From Suillus spraguei (taxonomy: Eukaryota; Basidiomycota; Agaricomycetes; Boletales; Suillaceae): a stretch of 64,000 nucleotides of DNA. How positions within the stretch are numbered: the stretch's first letter is position 1; the number at the start of each line of letters is the position of its first letter. The stretch spans positions 248,001 through 312,000 of the forward strand of contig JABCPU010000014.1 in NCBI GenBank assembly GCA_016800925.1. The letters are read 5' to 3'. Below are positions 11,775 to 20,662 of this stretch, piece by piece. A program made the translations under genes and the position numbers. The notes under the pieces are model-generated. The model was not told the origin of the DNA, ran no database searches, and saw only the letters and a program-made list of their open reading frames with translations.

Positions 11775-12246
11775 TGTTACAATCGTACGTACCCCTATTC
11801 ATTTTCTTACTTCATTTACCTTGTATATTACGTAACATGATTCCGACTCATATGCTTAACGCATCTGTACTATAGTCGCCTTCCTTCTTTGGATACGCAC
11901 TTACATTCTCATGTCTCTTGGTCTGTGCGCACATATTGGCCTATTTAAGCACAGTGTACTTGTAGTAGATTCTCTACTTTAATCTTACTGGGTTTTACCT
12001 GGAATCTCCTTCGCTTAGGTCTCCAACCTAAGTCGTCTTGAATCGCCTCTAAGTCTAAGCACTCCTTAGTCTTAGTCTCTATTCTCGCGGATACCTCTTG
12101 GACTTGTCCTAGAGGCTGAACCCTTGATCATACTCGGAACACGTTCCAGTACTTTCACCTTGTATTCTTCTGGACATTGTAAGAACTCCCAGCAGACCGC
12201 CTGTGTCTTTTCACTGTCGCTGGTGATGCCACCCCAGTTCATAACA
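11775..12246 (+). repeat. 5' LTR of the gypsy element
   Basis: 472 bp, starting TGTTACAATC and ending TTCATAACA. It contains a TATTTAA box at 11942-11948. The first 355 nt are identical to the 3' LTR. All differences (six substitutions and one 1-nt gap by eye) fall in the last ~117 nt, from 12130 on. Confidence 0.95.
11942..11986 (+). promoter_or_regulatory. LTR promoter: TATA box and predicted RNA start
   Basis: TATTTAA at 11942-11948 is followed 34 nt later by ACTTTAATCTT (11976-11986). This is the normal distance from a TATA box to a transcription start. That 11-mer is the exact complement of the primer-binding site, which independently places the RNA 5' end here. The same site recurs in the 3' LTR at about 19115-19125. 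Confidence 0.7.
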
Positions 12247-12247
12247 A

Positions 12248-12258
12248 AAGATTAAAGT
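12248..12258 (+). other. Primer-binding site, self-complementary (Tf1-like)
   Basis: AAGATTAAAGT lies one base after the end of the 5' LTR. It is the perfect reverse complement of ACTTTAATCTT at 11976-11986, the predicted first bases of the element's RNA. I saw no common tRNA 3'-end match at this place. Tf1/sushi chromoviruses are known to prime reverse transcription with an 11-nt fragment of their own mRNA. Confidence 0.75.
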
Positions 12259-12447
12259 CATTTTTTGATCGTCGACTATCCAGTCTTCGACCCTGAACCC
12301 TGATTGCTTAGATCAGTAGACTAGTGTACGTGTACGCTGAGCAGATTGTCAAGAGGAAGCCCCCTGACAGAAGAAAAGCCCTGACGGACAGCAAGACAGC
12401 GCGTGTAGGCACTGAGAAAGTATAACTCATCAGAAGAATCATCAACC

Positions 12448-13283
12448 ATGTCGTCAACCAAAGAATTCGAGTACAAAATCGGCCAACCGACTGGTTTTGA
12501 TGGAGATCGTGATAACTCTCGCGAGTTTATCCAGTCGTGCAATTTGCACTTTGACATCAATGAAAAGCTTTACACCACCGACAAGCAGAAGATTATCTAC
12601 ATAACATCCTTTATGACCGAAAAGAATGCCAAATCGTGGAAAGAACAGTTCCTTGAACACGCCCAATCTACCGACACTTCGGGACAAAAAGTTGGTTATG
12701 GGACGATGGCAGATTTATGAAGAGCTTCAAAGAAGCATTTGAACCGGTGGATACTAAAGGAACCGCGCTCACAAGGCTTAGGGATCTCAAACAAGGAACT
12801 GGAGATCTCCACACCTATGTCGCTGACTTTGAGGCACTTGCAGCCAAGGCTCAGATCACTGACAACGCAACGAAGATCCAGTTCTTCCAAGACGGCCTTA
12901 ATTGGGGTATCCTTACAAAGCTTTTCAATACAGGAGATGTCTCCGAAATATTCAGAGACGTTGTGCTGCAATGCGTTGCTATTGACAACGCCCATCATCG
13001 GCTTAACACCATGAGGACACGTCATACTCCACAACAGAAGAAGAAGAACTACGGGAATGCACGGTATATTCCGAATCGTGATTCCAACGCAATGGTCGTA
13101 GATCGAATCTCCGATATGGAGAGATCCGAATGCATGAAGAAAGGACAATGCTTCGGATGCAGAAAGACAGGACACCGCATCCATAATTGTCCTGACAGAA
13201 AGAAGAAGACCCCGCTTCGACAAACCGAAGTTAAAGAGGAAGAAGATGAAGAAACAGTAAGACGGATTGTTCAGGATTTTTAA
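12448..13283 (+). pseudogene. gag gene of the gypsy element (one frameshift)
   Basis: The start at 12448 gives MSSTKEFEYKIGQPTGFDGD, and a capsid-like helical region continues to about 12690. The frame then changes near 12690-12716 and goes on (MKSFKEAFEPVDTKGTALTR, ADFEALAAKAQITDN) to a stop at 13283. A classical nucleocapsid zinc knuckle is present: CFGCRKTGHRIHNC (CX2CX4HX4C). Gag packages the element RNA in virus-like particles. One single-base change would explain the break. An antisense frame over this region is only a shadow. Confidence 0.8.
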
Positions 13284-15916
13284 TGTGGAGAAACAAAGAC
13301 TCGACGTATGTTTCTCCCAATGTAATACTAAGACTTGTACGCGCTGTAGGTGAAAGAAAAGAACTTCGTATCCCTATCACCCTCCACTCGCGTACTCGCT
13401 TGAAATCCGTCGACACCACCGCTGTTATCGATTCAGGAGCAGCAGGAACATTCATCTCAGAAGAGTTTGTGAAACTCCATCAAATCACATGACGAAAACT
13501 CAAAGAACCATTTCGAGTTACTACGGCAGATGGAACTCTCATAAAAGGAGGACCAATCATGCATTACTGCCTTCTGGTGGTTAAAATTGATGATCGAACC
13601 ATGTATGGAAAATTCAACATCACCAAGCTAGGAAGAAGAGATCAAATCCTCCTTGGAATTCCATGGTTACGAGCAATGAACCCAATTATAGATTGGGCTG
13701 CTGAAACACTTGTCCTTCACAGACAGAAAATCTGATGAAATCGAAATCGATTTGGATGAAGACCGAAAGAAGAACGGGTTGCCCCGACTTTTCAACCACC
13801 ATACCAGATGGCAACATTCCCATCTTCCGAAACCATTCATCGCTTCTCCTATTGATACACCGAAGACCCAGAACCAGAAGTACGAATACCACGTACTACA
13901 GACCCACTCCACGGTCCAACTGCCAAGATCGGTATCACCGATTCCTCACGCGGAAAAGCGCAAGAATGAATCCGAACCCGAGTATCGGGTCGGACAAGAA
14001 CCTATTGAGCAACGGCCAATAGAAGAACAGAACAAGGAAAAAGAAAACGAAGAAGAACTCCAGGACGAAGCACCAAGTACCGAAATATCCAAGTTCTTCG
14101 TTCCCCCAAAAACTCTTTCAGCTTCAATTGAAGAAATCCCTGATAAAGAAGAACCCGTGCCCTCGTTGATTCCAACTGAGGATGATGACCAATTCGATAC
14201 CATGAACGATGTCTGGCATGCGCCAGAAGTGCATGAAATTTCCTCTTATGAACTAGGAGATGGAGAATTTCTTGTGGAATACGATACCGATGGAGTTAGC
14301 ATGAGGATCATAGAGGAAGTATCCATGGAACACACCTTGACACTGATGGAACTTCTCAATTCGAGCAATCCTCCAATTACTCCACTATTCCCTTCCTCCT
14401 CCGAAATATAGTAACAAGCCCAGGAATTCGCACAGATGAAAAGGAAAAGAAAAAGAATCCTTTGAAGAATTGGTCCCGGATTATTTGCACGACTTCGCAG
14501 ACGTCTTTGCTAAAGATGGATTAAACAAACTACCCCCCGAACGCCCGGTATTGATCATCGGATCGATACTAAACCCGGTTTTATTCCTCGCACGTCTAAG
14601 GTTTACCCGCTATCGGAAAAAGAACGCGCTGCCGTCAAAACATTTATCGATGAAAATGTTGCGAAAGGTTTATCTCAGAATCGAAGTCACCTCAAGCTAG
14701 TGGCTTCTTCTTTGTGGGAAAGAAGAGCGGAGAACTGCGTCCCTGTCAAGATTATCGCTACATCAATGATTGGACAGTCAAGAACGCATACCCGCTCCAC
14801 TCCCATTTCCCTTGTCGCACTCTTCATAACGCACAGTTCTTTACGAAAATGGATATCCGGTCCGGTTATAACAACATTCGCATCCATCCTGAGACAGGTG
14901 GAAAGCTGCTTTTACCACGGAATTTGGCCTCTTTGAACCGAACGTCATGTTCTTTGGCCTCTGCAATTCCCCAGCAACTTTTCAAGCATACATGAATCGC
15001 ACCTTTCAACAAGAAATCAATGAAGGATGGATGGTTATCTATATGGACGATATCCTGATTTTCTCTACGACAATGGCAGAACACGTGAACGGACAGACGA
15101 GTTTTGATGAAAATACGAAAAGAACACTGTTCTTGAAACCGGAGAAATGCACCTTCGATGCAGAAGAAGTGGAATACCTCGGAATGATAATTCGCCCCGG
15201 ACAAGTTGCTATGGACACCGCCAAGACCAAGGGAATCTCCGAATGGCCAATCCCGAAATCTGTAAAAGATGTTCGGTCATTCCTCGGTTTTTGCAACTTC
15301 TACCGCACATTCATTTCCCACTATTCTGACATCGCCGACCCCTTATCGATTTGACAAAGAAAGATAAGGCCTTTGATGGTCAACCGAATGTATGGACACC
15401 TTCGAAGAATTGAAACGACGCTTCACTTCCCAACCGGTACTCCGTAACCCTGATCCTTCCCGACAATTTGCCATTGCTACCGATGCTTCACTTGTAGCAA
15501 CTGGCGGAGTTCTCCTACAGACTGATGAGAATGGTGTTTATCACCCATGTGCATATCTCTCACAGTCTTTGAACCCCGCAGAACGCAATTACAGATCTTT
15601 GATCGGGAACTCCTTGCCGTGATCCGGGCATTGAACGAATGGCGTCATTATCTCGAAGGAAACCCACACCCCGTCCTGTATTCACCGACCATAAGAACCT
15701 TCTGTACTTTAGAAGTGCACAGAAGCTCACCCGTCGCCAAGCACGTTGGCAATTGATTTTGTCTATCTATGACATTGAACTGCATCACGTTGAGGTACTA
15801 AATTAGCAGTACCTGATGCACTATCCCGCCGGCCTGATTATGACTCTGGCAAAGACGATCACGAGAACCAGACCCTCCTCCCTGACGCTCTATTCGTTCG
15901 TCTTATTGACACCGAC
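13283..15916 (+). pseudogene. pol gene, protease to RNase H (several frameshifts and stops)
   Basis: Protease: VIDSGAAGTFI holds the catalytic Asp-Ser-Gly triplet. A TGA at 13490-13492 interrupts the frame, which then stays open to 13735. A linker region rich in Glu/Pro follows to 14411. Reverse transcriptase: FADVFAKDGLNKLPPERP, the [20 protein letters not shown] block, [17 protein letters not shown] and the active site [11 protein letters not shown], spread over three frames. RNase H: AIATDASLVATGGVLLQ and [19 protein letters not shown], again in two frames. At least four frame changes occur between 14411 and 15800. The enzymes would turn element RNA into DNA; this copy cannot encode them as one polyprotein. 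Confidence 0.85.
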
Positions 15917-17356
15917 TTGAAGGATGTACTGTCGTCCTCTGACCCCCTCGATGACCCTGTCTTCAAGACGGCGTCCGATGCTCTCGATGGCATATGCCTT
16001 CCCCCGATGAAATCGGCACTCTCTGACTGGAAGATTGAGGAGAACGTCCTCTATTTTAAGAATCGCGCTTATATTCCACCGGCGCATCGTTCCGATATCC
16101 TGAAAAGGTATCATGATCATCCTACCGCGGGACACCCCGGTAGATTCAAAACTGAAGAACTCGTGAAGCAGGAAGCCTGGTGGCCTGCTATGGGCTCTTA
16201 TATTCGGAAATACGTTGAGGGTTGCACCCTTTGTCAGCAAATGAAAGCGGATACTCATCCCGTTCGACCCCCGCTCACGCCTATTCCCTCGTCGGCTGTT
16301 CGCCCGTTCTCCCAGATCTCTGTTGATCTTATCACTGACCTCCCCGTCTCTGGAGGCTTTGACAGTATCATGGTCGTGGTAGACCATGGCCTTATGAAGG
16401 GGGTAATTATTATCCCTTGTTTGAAAACCATCACTTCAGAAGGTGTGGTGAAGCTATTTTTAAAACATGTGTACCGACGATTTGGACTCCATGACAAAAT
16501 CATCTTGGATCGAGGACCGCAATTCCTATCTCGCTTCTCAAAGGAACTTGCCCGACTTCTCGACTACGTCATCGCTCCATCCACGGCTTACCACCCACAG
16601 ACTGATGGCCAAACTGAAAGGCTAAATCAAGAACTTGAAACATACCTCCGCATCTACTGCCGTAATAACCCCGAAGATTGGGTAGAACACCTACCAATCG
16701 CCGAATTCGTCCACAACCACCGAAAACACGATGCAAGGAATGCATCGCCCTTTTATCTGATGATGGGATATGAACCACATGCTATCCCTCATCTTATCCC
16801 CGATTCATCAGTTCCTGCGGCAGAAGACCGAGTACGATCTCTGCAGAAGATAAGAGAAGAAGCAATTGCCTGCCATAACATTGCAATGCAGACTATGGCC
16901 GAACGATCCCAAGGAGATAAGTATACCCCATGGAAGATTGGAGATAAGGTTTGGCTATCTGCTGCTAATCTTAGACTCAAACTCCCGTCAAGAAAATTAG
17001 CCCCGAAGCGATACGGACCTTTCCCAATCATCGATGTCTTATCCCCCATCACGTTCACGCTCAAGCTCCCTCCGCAGTGGAAAATCCACCCCACGTTCCA
17101 TGCTTCTGTTTTATCATCCTATAGTGAAACAGACGTACACGGCCTGAACTTCCCTGAACCACCACCTGATATTATCGAAGAAGAAGAAGAATATGAAATA
17201 GAAGCTATTCTTTCTCACAAAGGAACCAGCACTCGCCAACGTTATCTCGTTTCTTGGAAAGGATACTCATCGGGAGATAACGAGTGGCTCCCAGAAAAGA
17301 ACCTGAAGAACTCCGCTCGAATCCTGAATGCTTATAAGAAGCAACATGCCCTCTGA
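15917..17356 (+). CDS. gypsy integrase with C-terminal chromodomain (open, 479 residues)
   Basis: This is an open frame, probably the end of a longer Pol. The zinc-binding HHCC region is HDHPTAGHPGRF...CTLCQQ. The catalytic core has Asp in SVDLITDLPV, Asp in IILDRGPQFLS and Glu in TDGQTERLNQELE. A GPY/F-like motif (KRYGPFPIIDV) and then the chromodomain follow: EYEIEAILSHKG...RYLVSWKGYSSGDNEWLPEK. Chromodomains of this class steer integration to modified histones. The upstream frame is broken, so no intact Pol precursor can be made, but this part has not decayed. Confidence 0.9.
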   Translation: MKDVLSSSDPLDDPVFKTASDALDGICLPPMKSALSDWKIEENVLYFKNRAYIPPAHRSDILKRYHDHPTAGHPGRFKTEELVKQEAWWPAMGSYIRKYVEGCTLCQQMKADTHPVRPPLTPIPSSAVRPFSQISVDLITDLPVSGGFDSIMVVVDHGLMKGVIIIPCLKTITSEGVVKLFLKHVYRRFGLHDKIILDRGPQFLSRFSKELARLLDYVIAPSTAYHPQTDGQTERLNQELETYLRIYCRNNPEDWVEHLPIAEFVHNHRKHDARNASPFYLMMGYEPHAIPHLIPDSSVPAAEDRVRSLQKIREEAIACHNIAMQTMAERSQGDKYTPWKIGDKVWLSAANLRLKLPSRKLAPKRYGPFPIIDVLSPITFTLKLPPQWKIHPTFHASVLSSYSETDVHGLNFPEPPPDIIEEEEEYEIEAILSHKGTSTRQRYLVSWKGYSSGDNEWLPEKNLKNSARILNAYKKQHAL

Positions 17357-18881
17357 TCACCCTTCAGTCAAATCAACTCGCGTCAAGCACCTGATTAACT
17401 ACTATCTCGAAATGTCTTTCCCCACTGCTTACATCACACCCGTCGTCGCTGCCACCAATGACTCCGACTCTGAAATTGAACGATACAGAACCCTCACCGC
17501 AGAAATCGACAATACCTCTTACATTGAAGCTGCTATCCTCTGCGAGGGACATGCCCTCGAAATTGAAAGAATCCTCACTGAAAGAGGTGCCTTCCCCGCT
17601 CTACTCATTGTTAACATCATCCGCACCGCAGCCCTCATCGAAGCCACTGCTAAAGAAACCACAGAAATCACACTCCGTCACCGTTTCATTCATCTTCAAA
17701 AATGCATTCGTGCTTACGCTATGCTGTTACTTCCCGATTCCTTTAAGAATGATGTTGAAGAAGCTATTCACATCATTGCCGAGCGTCGAGCAGGCATTGC
17801 TTGACCTCCCTCTCCGCAAAGAGATATGCCACTTCCTATCCCAGCACCCGCCTCTTCGCGCATTTATTCTAGTCTTGATGCCTTTGCTGGCCTATATACT
17901 GCTGTGCAAGAGATTGGACAACTCACTGGCACGGTTGTCGACACCATCCAGCGATTGGTCGCTGAAACTAGAACGGCCAGAAACCTAGTAGAGGAAGCCA
18001 TCATTGATTTACAACAAACGCAAGCTGATCTTGCATCTCCCCGAACTCCTTCTCTCATTGAACAACCAACCTCACCACCACCAGTAACGACTTCACTTGA
18101 TTGCCCTGATTGGTTGTACGAACCTTGCACAAAAGAGCAGTGTGAGGCCGCAAAATTACTAGGTATTCCTGCCACTGAGTTGGTAACACTCGGCCCCCGA
18201 CTTCGTGACCTTCATATACATCCTCCAATGTCTATCCCATCATCATTCGGTCCAATGGACCCTGTCTCGCCGGTCCTAGTAAAGGATTTTGGCATAACCT
18301 CTCCGTCTTCCCCCAATGAACTCCTTATGGCTGCTGAACGAGCAGTTACTCCTGACATCCCTACATCGGCGTATACTCTTACCCCTGCCCAGCAAGCGCA
18401 GCTTAGGCACGAGAACACACTTGCCTTGAAACGCATGAAGAAGAACAAAGGGAAGAAACGCGCCAGATCCACCAGTCCCACGCCCATCATTTCTCCATCA
18501 CCTTTACGCAAAGTTCATTCCAACCCTGACGAGAACATGAAGTGCCGCGTCTGTGGATTGCTAGGACATCGTCAAAAGAATTGTGCGGAATATCAGTGCA
18601 AGGTTTGCAGATATTGGTCGCCTACTCATCTATCCCTTTACTGTCCTAAACGAGTCGGGCCCCCTCCCTTCGAGTTAACCTGGAAGGATGAAGGATTCTA
18701 TGACGCACTTCGTACTTGGGAAAAACAGCTTGACGATGAACGTATTCAGGAAGAAAAGAGGAGGGACTCTAAACGCCGCGCTGGTCTTGAAGAAGCCAAG
18801 TATATGATGAGCGGGTCGATTGCTGATGAAGACTACGAGTTCAGCGATGACCCCATTTACTATGCGAATCAAAGTGAGTAA
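17328..18881 (+). pseudogene. Extra third reading frame of the gypsy element with two zinc knuckles
   Basis: One frame runs from 17328 (overlapping the integrase end by 29 nt in another frame) to 18881, broken by a single TGA at 17802-17804. CGA there would restore Arg. Without that stop it is about 517 residues. The N half is helical (YRTLTAEIDNTSYIEAAIL, RHRFIHLQKCIRAYAMLL). The middle is Pro/Ser-rich. A basic stretch (LKRMKKNKGKKRAR) precedes a classical knuckle CRVCGLLGHRQKNC, directly followed by a variant CKVCRYWSPTHLSLYC (CX2CX6HX4C). The end is acidic (IADEDYEFSDDPIYY). It sits where env would lie in other elements but has no membrane segment. Function unknown; an RNA-binding Gag-like or accessory role is an inference. 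If the stop is real, 17826-18881 alone (351 residues) is intact. Confidence 0.7.
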
Positions 18882-18900
18882 AGTCGGTGACTTTACGTGT

Positions 18901-18913
18901 AAAAAGGGGGTAA
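18901..18913 (+). other. Polypurine tract of the gypsy element
   Basis: AAAAAGGGGG followed by TAA directly precedes the 3' LTR. This is the expected place and composition for the plus-strand primer of reverse transcription. Confidence 0.75.
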
Positions 18914-19386
18914 TGTTACAATCGTACGTACCCCTATTCATTTTCTTACTTCATTTACCTTGTATATTACGTAACATGATTCCGACTCATATGCTTAACG
19001 CATCTGTACTATAGTCGCCTTCCTTCTTTGGATACGCACTTACATTCTCATGTCTCTTGGTCTGTGCGCACATATTGGCCTATTTAAGCACAGTGTACTT
19101 GTAGTAGATTCTCTACTTTAATCTTACTGGGTTTTACCTGGAATCTCCTTCGCTTAGGTCTCCAACCTAAGTCGTCTTGAATCGCCTCTAAGTCTAAGCA
19201 CTCCTTAGTCTTAGTCTCTATTCTCGCGGATACCTCTTGGACTTGTCCTAGAGGCTGAACCCTTGATCGTACTCGGAACACATTCCCAGTACTTTCACCT
19301 TGTCCTCTTCTGGACATTGTAAGAACTCCCAGCAGACCGCCTGTGTCTTTTCACTGTCGCTGGTGACGCCACCCCAGTTCGTAACA
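18914..19386 (+). repeat. 3' LTR of the gypsy element
   Basis: 473 bp, TGTTACAATC..TTCGTAACA. It is followed by the target duplication CGCCT at 19387-19391. Confidence 0.95.
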
Positions 19387-19956
19387 CGCCTCACTTTGAA
19401 ACAATACCCCCCCAGGCTACTATATCGTTGCTGACACAGTGTTCCCTCGGGGCAGCAATGACATACAGGGCTGAATCCGCGCACCTCTTAAACAAGGTCA
19501 ACAGATTCAAGGCTCACTCGCTGAGATTGATGAGCGGTTGGCATTTAATCATGAGCTCCTATCCTACTGGCAGACAGCTGAATGGGGGATGCGTGGACTT
19601 CAAGGTGCTTTTGGAAGATTGCGTGTACTGCTCAAAATTGCTAACAAAGACTCATAGGGGAATCTTATTGAAATCTGTGTTTGTTTGCACAATCTGCATG
19701 CAATCTGCGTCAGCATCAATCAAATACGTACGGTGTACCTCAAACAATGGCAGGATACGGTTGATGACATTGCAGTGTGGCAAGATTTTGAGAACATGTT
19801 GATGTCAGAGCAGAGGCAGAAAGATCATGTTACAAGATTCCATGTCATGCTAGAGTACGAGTAGCTTAAGACTTTGATTACAGAACTGAACTATGACAAA
19901 AATGACATCTATTTCTATCTATATAAGCTGTGCGAGTGCCATGAGTGAGAGAGCAC

Positions 19957-20100
19957 CAGCAGTGGAATAGAGGAGAGCAGTTGGGCCGGACTCAGGGTTA
20001 GATTGGGTGGTGGTGGAATAGAGGAGAGCAGTTGGGCTGGAGAATAGAGGAGAGCAGTTGGGCTGGAGAATAGAGGAGAGCAGTTGGGCCGGACTCATAG
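19957..20100 (+). repeat. 26-bp minisatellite, first array
   Basis: Repeats of GAATAGAGGAGAGCAGTTGG with variable ends (GCTGGA, GCCGGA) and period about 26 nt, mixed with the phrase GGACTCATAGGGTTA. The same unit returns at 22200-22510, on the other side of the Tc1 element. Confidence 0.8.
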
Positions 20101-20422
20101 GGTTAATGTCATGAATTTCAAATACAAATCATTATTCTTTCCTCAATTTCCCTAAAGCATCTGAACCCAGCGCTAAGACAAATCCTAACCCTATTGAAGT
20201 CCCTATATCCGCTTCTATAACTGAACTCCCTGATGAAGATGAAGAGATCTTCTATGATGCTATTGGATAAGATAAGATAAGATAGTATCACGTGATCCTA
20301 GAACCTTCTAGAATATGATGTCATAACTATGTCACAACTATCATATCGTACAATTCTCACTTCTATTTTATGATTGGCTAATAGTTTCAGACTCAGTTTA
20401 TATCTCAGTTTCAATATGTGTA
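20101..20422. other. Spacer between minisatellite and Tc1 element
   Basis: A/T-rich, non-coding. It includes GATAAGATAAGATA near 20269-20283. Nothing else is recognised. Confidence 0.4.
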
Positions 20423-20637
20423 CAGTGGCTCAAAAAACTGTCCGCATGTTTTGACATTTTTCACTATCTATGATATTGTGTGAGAATGAACAAATTCCTC
20501 AAGGACATACTTATACCACATTGTAGTATGGCTTCAGGGCTTTCATTTGAGCCCTACACCGTGGGAATCGGTGGAGATATGGTGGAGATACAAGGCTCAC
20601 AAAATGGTGACTCATGCGGACAGTTTTTTGACTCAAG
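20423..20637 (+). repeat. Left ~210-bp terminal inverted repeat of the Tc1 element
   Basis: This repeat matches 21830-22039 in inverse. Its outer 26 nt (CAGTGGCTCAAAAAACTGTC...) recur inverted at its inner end (GACAGTTTTTTGACTCAAG), so each long repeat is itself bracketed by a short inverted pair. Confidence 0.85.
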
Positions 20638-20662
20638 TATTTTACAGTAATAACCAGGTATT

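Larger units (their letters stand above)
11775..19386 (+). mobile_element. Full-length Ty3/gypsy chromovirus (Tf1/sushi type), 7.6 kb
   Basis: Two near-identical LTRs (472 and 473 bp, TGTTACA..TAACA) flank gag, protease, reverse transcriptase, RNase H, integrase with chromodomain, and an extra reading frame. The 5-bp target duplication CGCCT is present at 11770-11774 and 19387-19391, so both ends are exact. It landed inside the Harbinger-like transposase gene. The predicted primer-binding site matches the element's own RNA start (self-priming). gag and pol carry several frameshifts and stops, so this copy cannot make all its proteins, although the integrase and most of the extra frame remain open. 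Confidence 0.95.
10094..19864 (+). pseudogene. Harbinger-like DDE transposase gene broken by two LTR insertions
   Basis: Three pieces belong to one gene: 10094-10563, 11529-11774 and 19392-19864. Piece 1 has the helical N part (PNPRINTPWKVLYNSQHDRA, SLDAAGALGLVLHYLNST, IFAIIPSTVTRYLHFGLG) and ends HPRLGGAFG. Piece 2 begins at the first catalytic Asp (SIDGLKLPVQ) and continues IENATFNGWLSEHF and VIIAARLNALGSWHNS. Piece 3 has the second Asp (YIVADTVFPRGSNDIQG) and the C part (SYWQTAEWGMRGLQGAFG, EICVCLHNLHA). This matches DDE_Tnp_4/HARBI1-like transposases of mushrooms. A solo LTR splits pieces 1 and 2; a full Ty3/gypsy element splits 2 and 3. Piece 3 also has in-frame stops at 19472 (TGA where family members have Arg) and a TAG before GNLIEIC. 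It is clearly dead. The ends of the element were not found. Confidence 0.8.

Noticed and set aside
19084..19484. Minus-strand frames around the 3' LTR
   Set aside because: LTR sequence; the equivalent 5' LTR region reads the same and no protein feature is visible.
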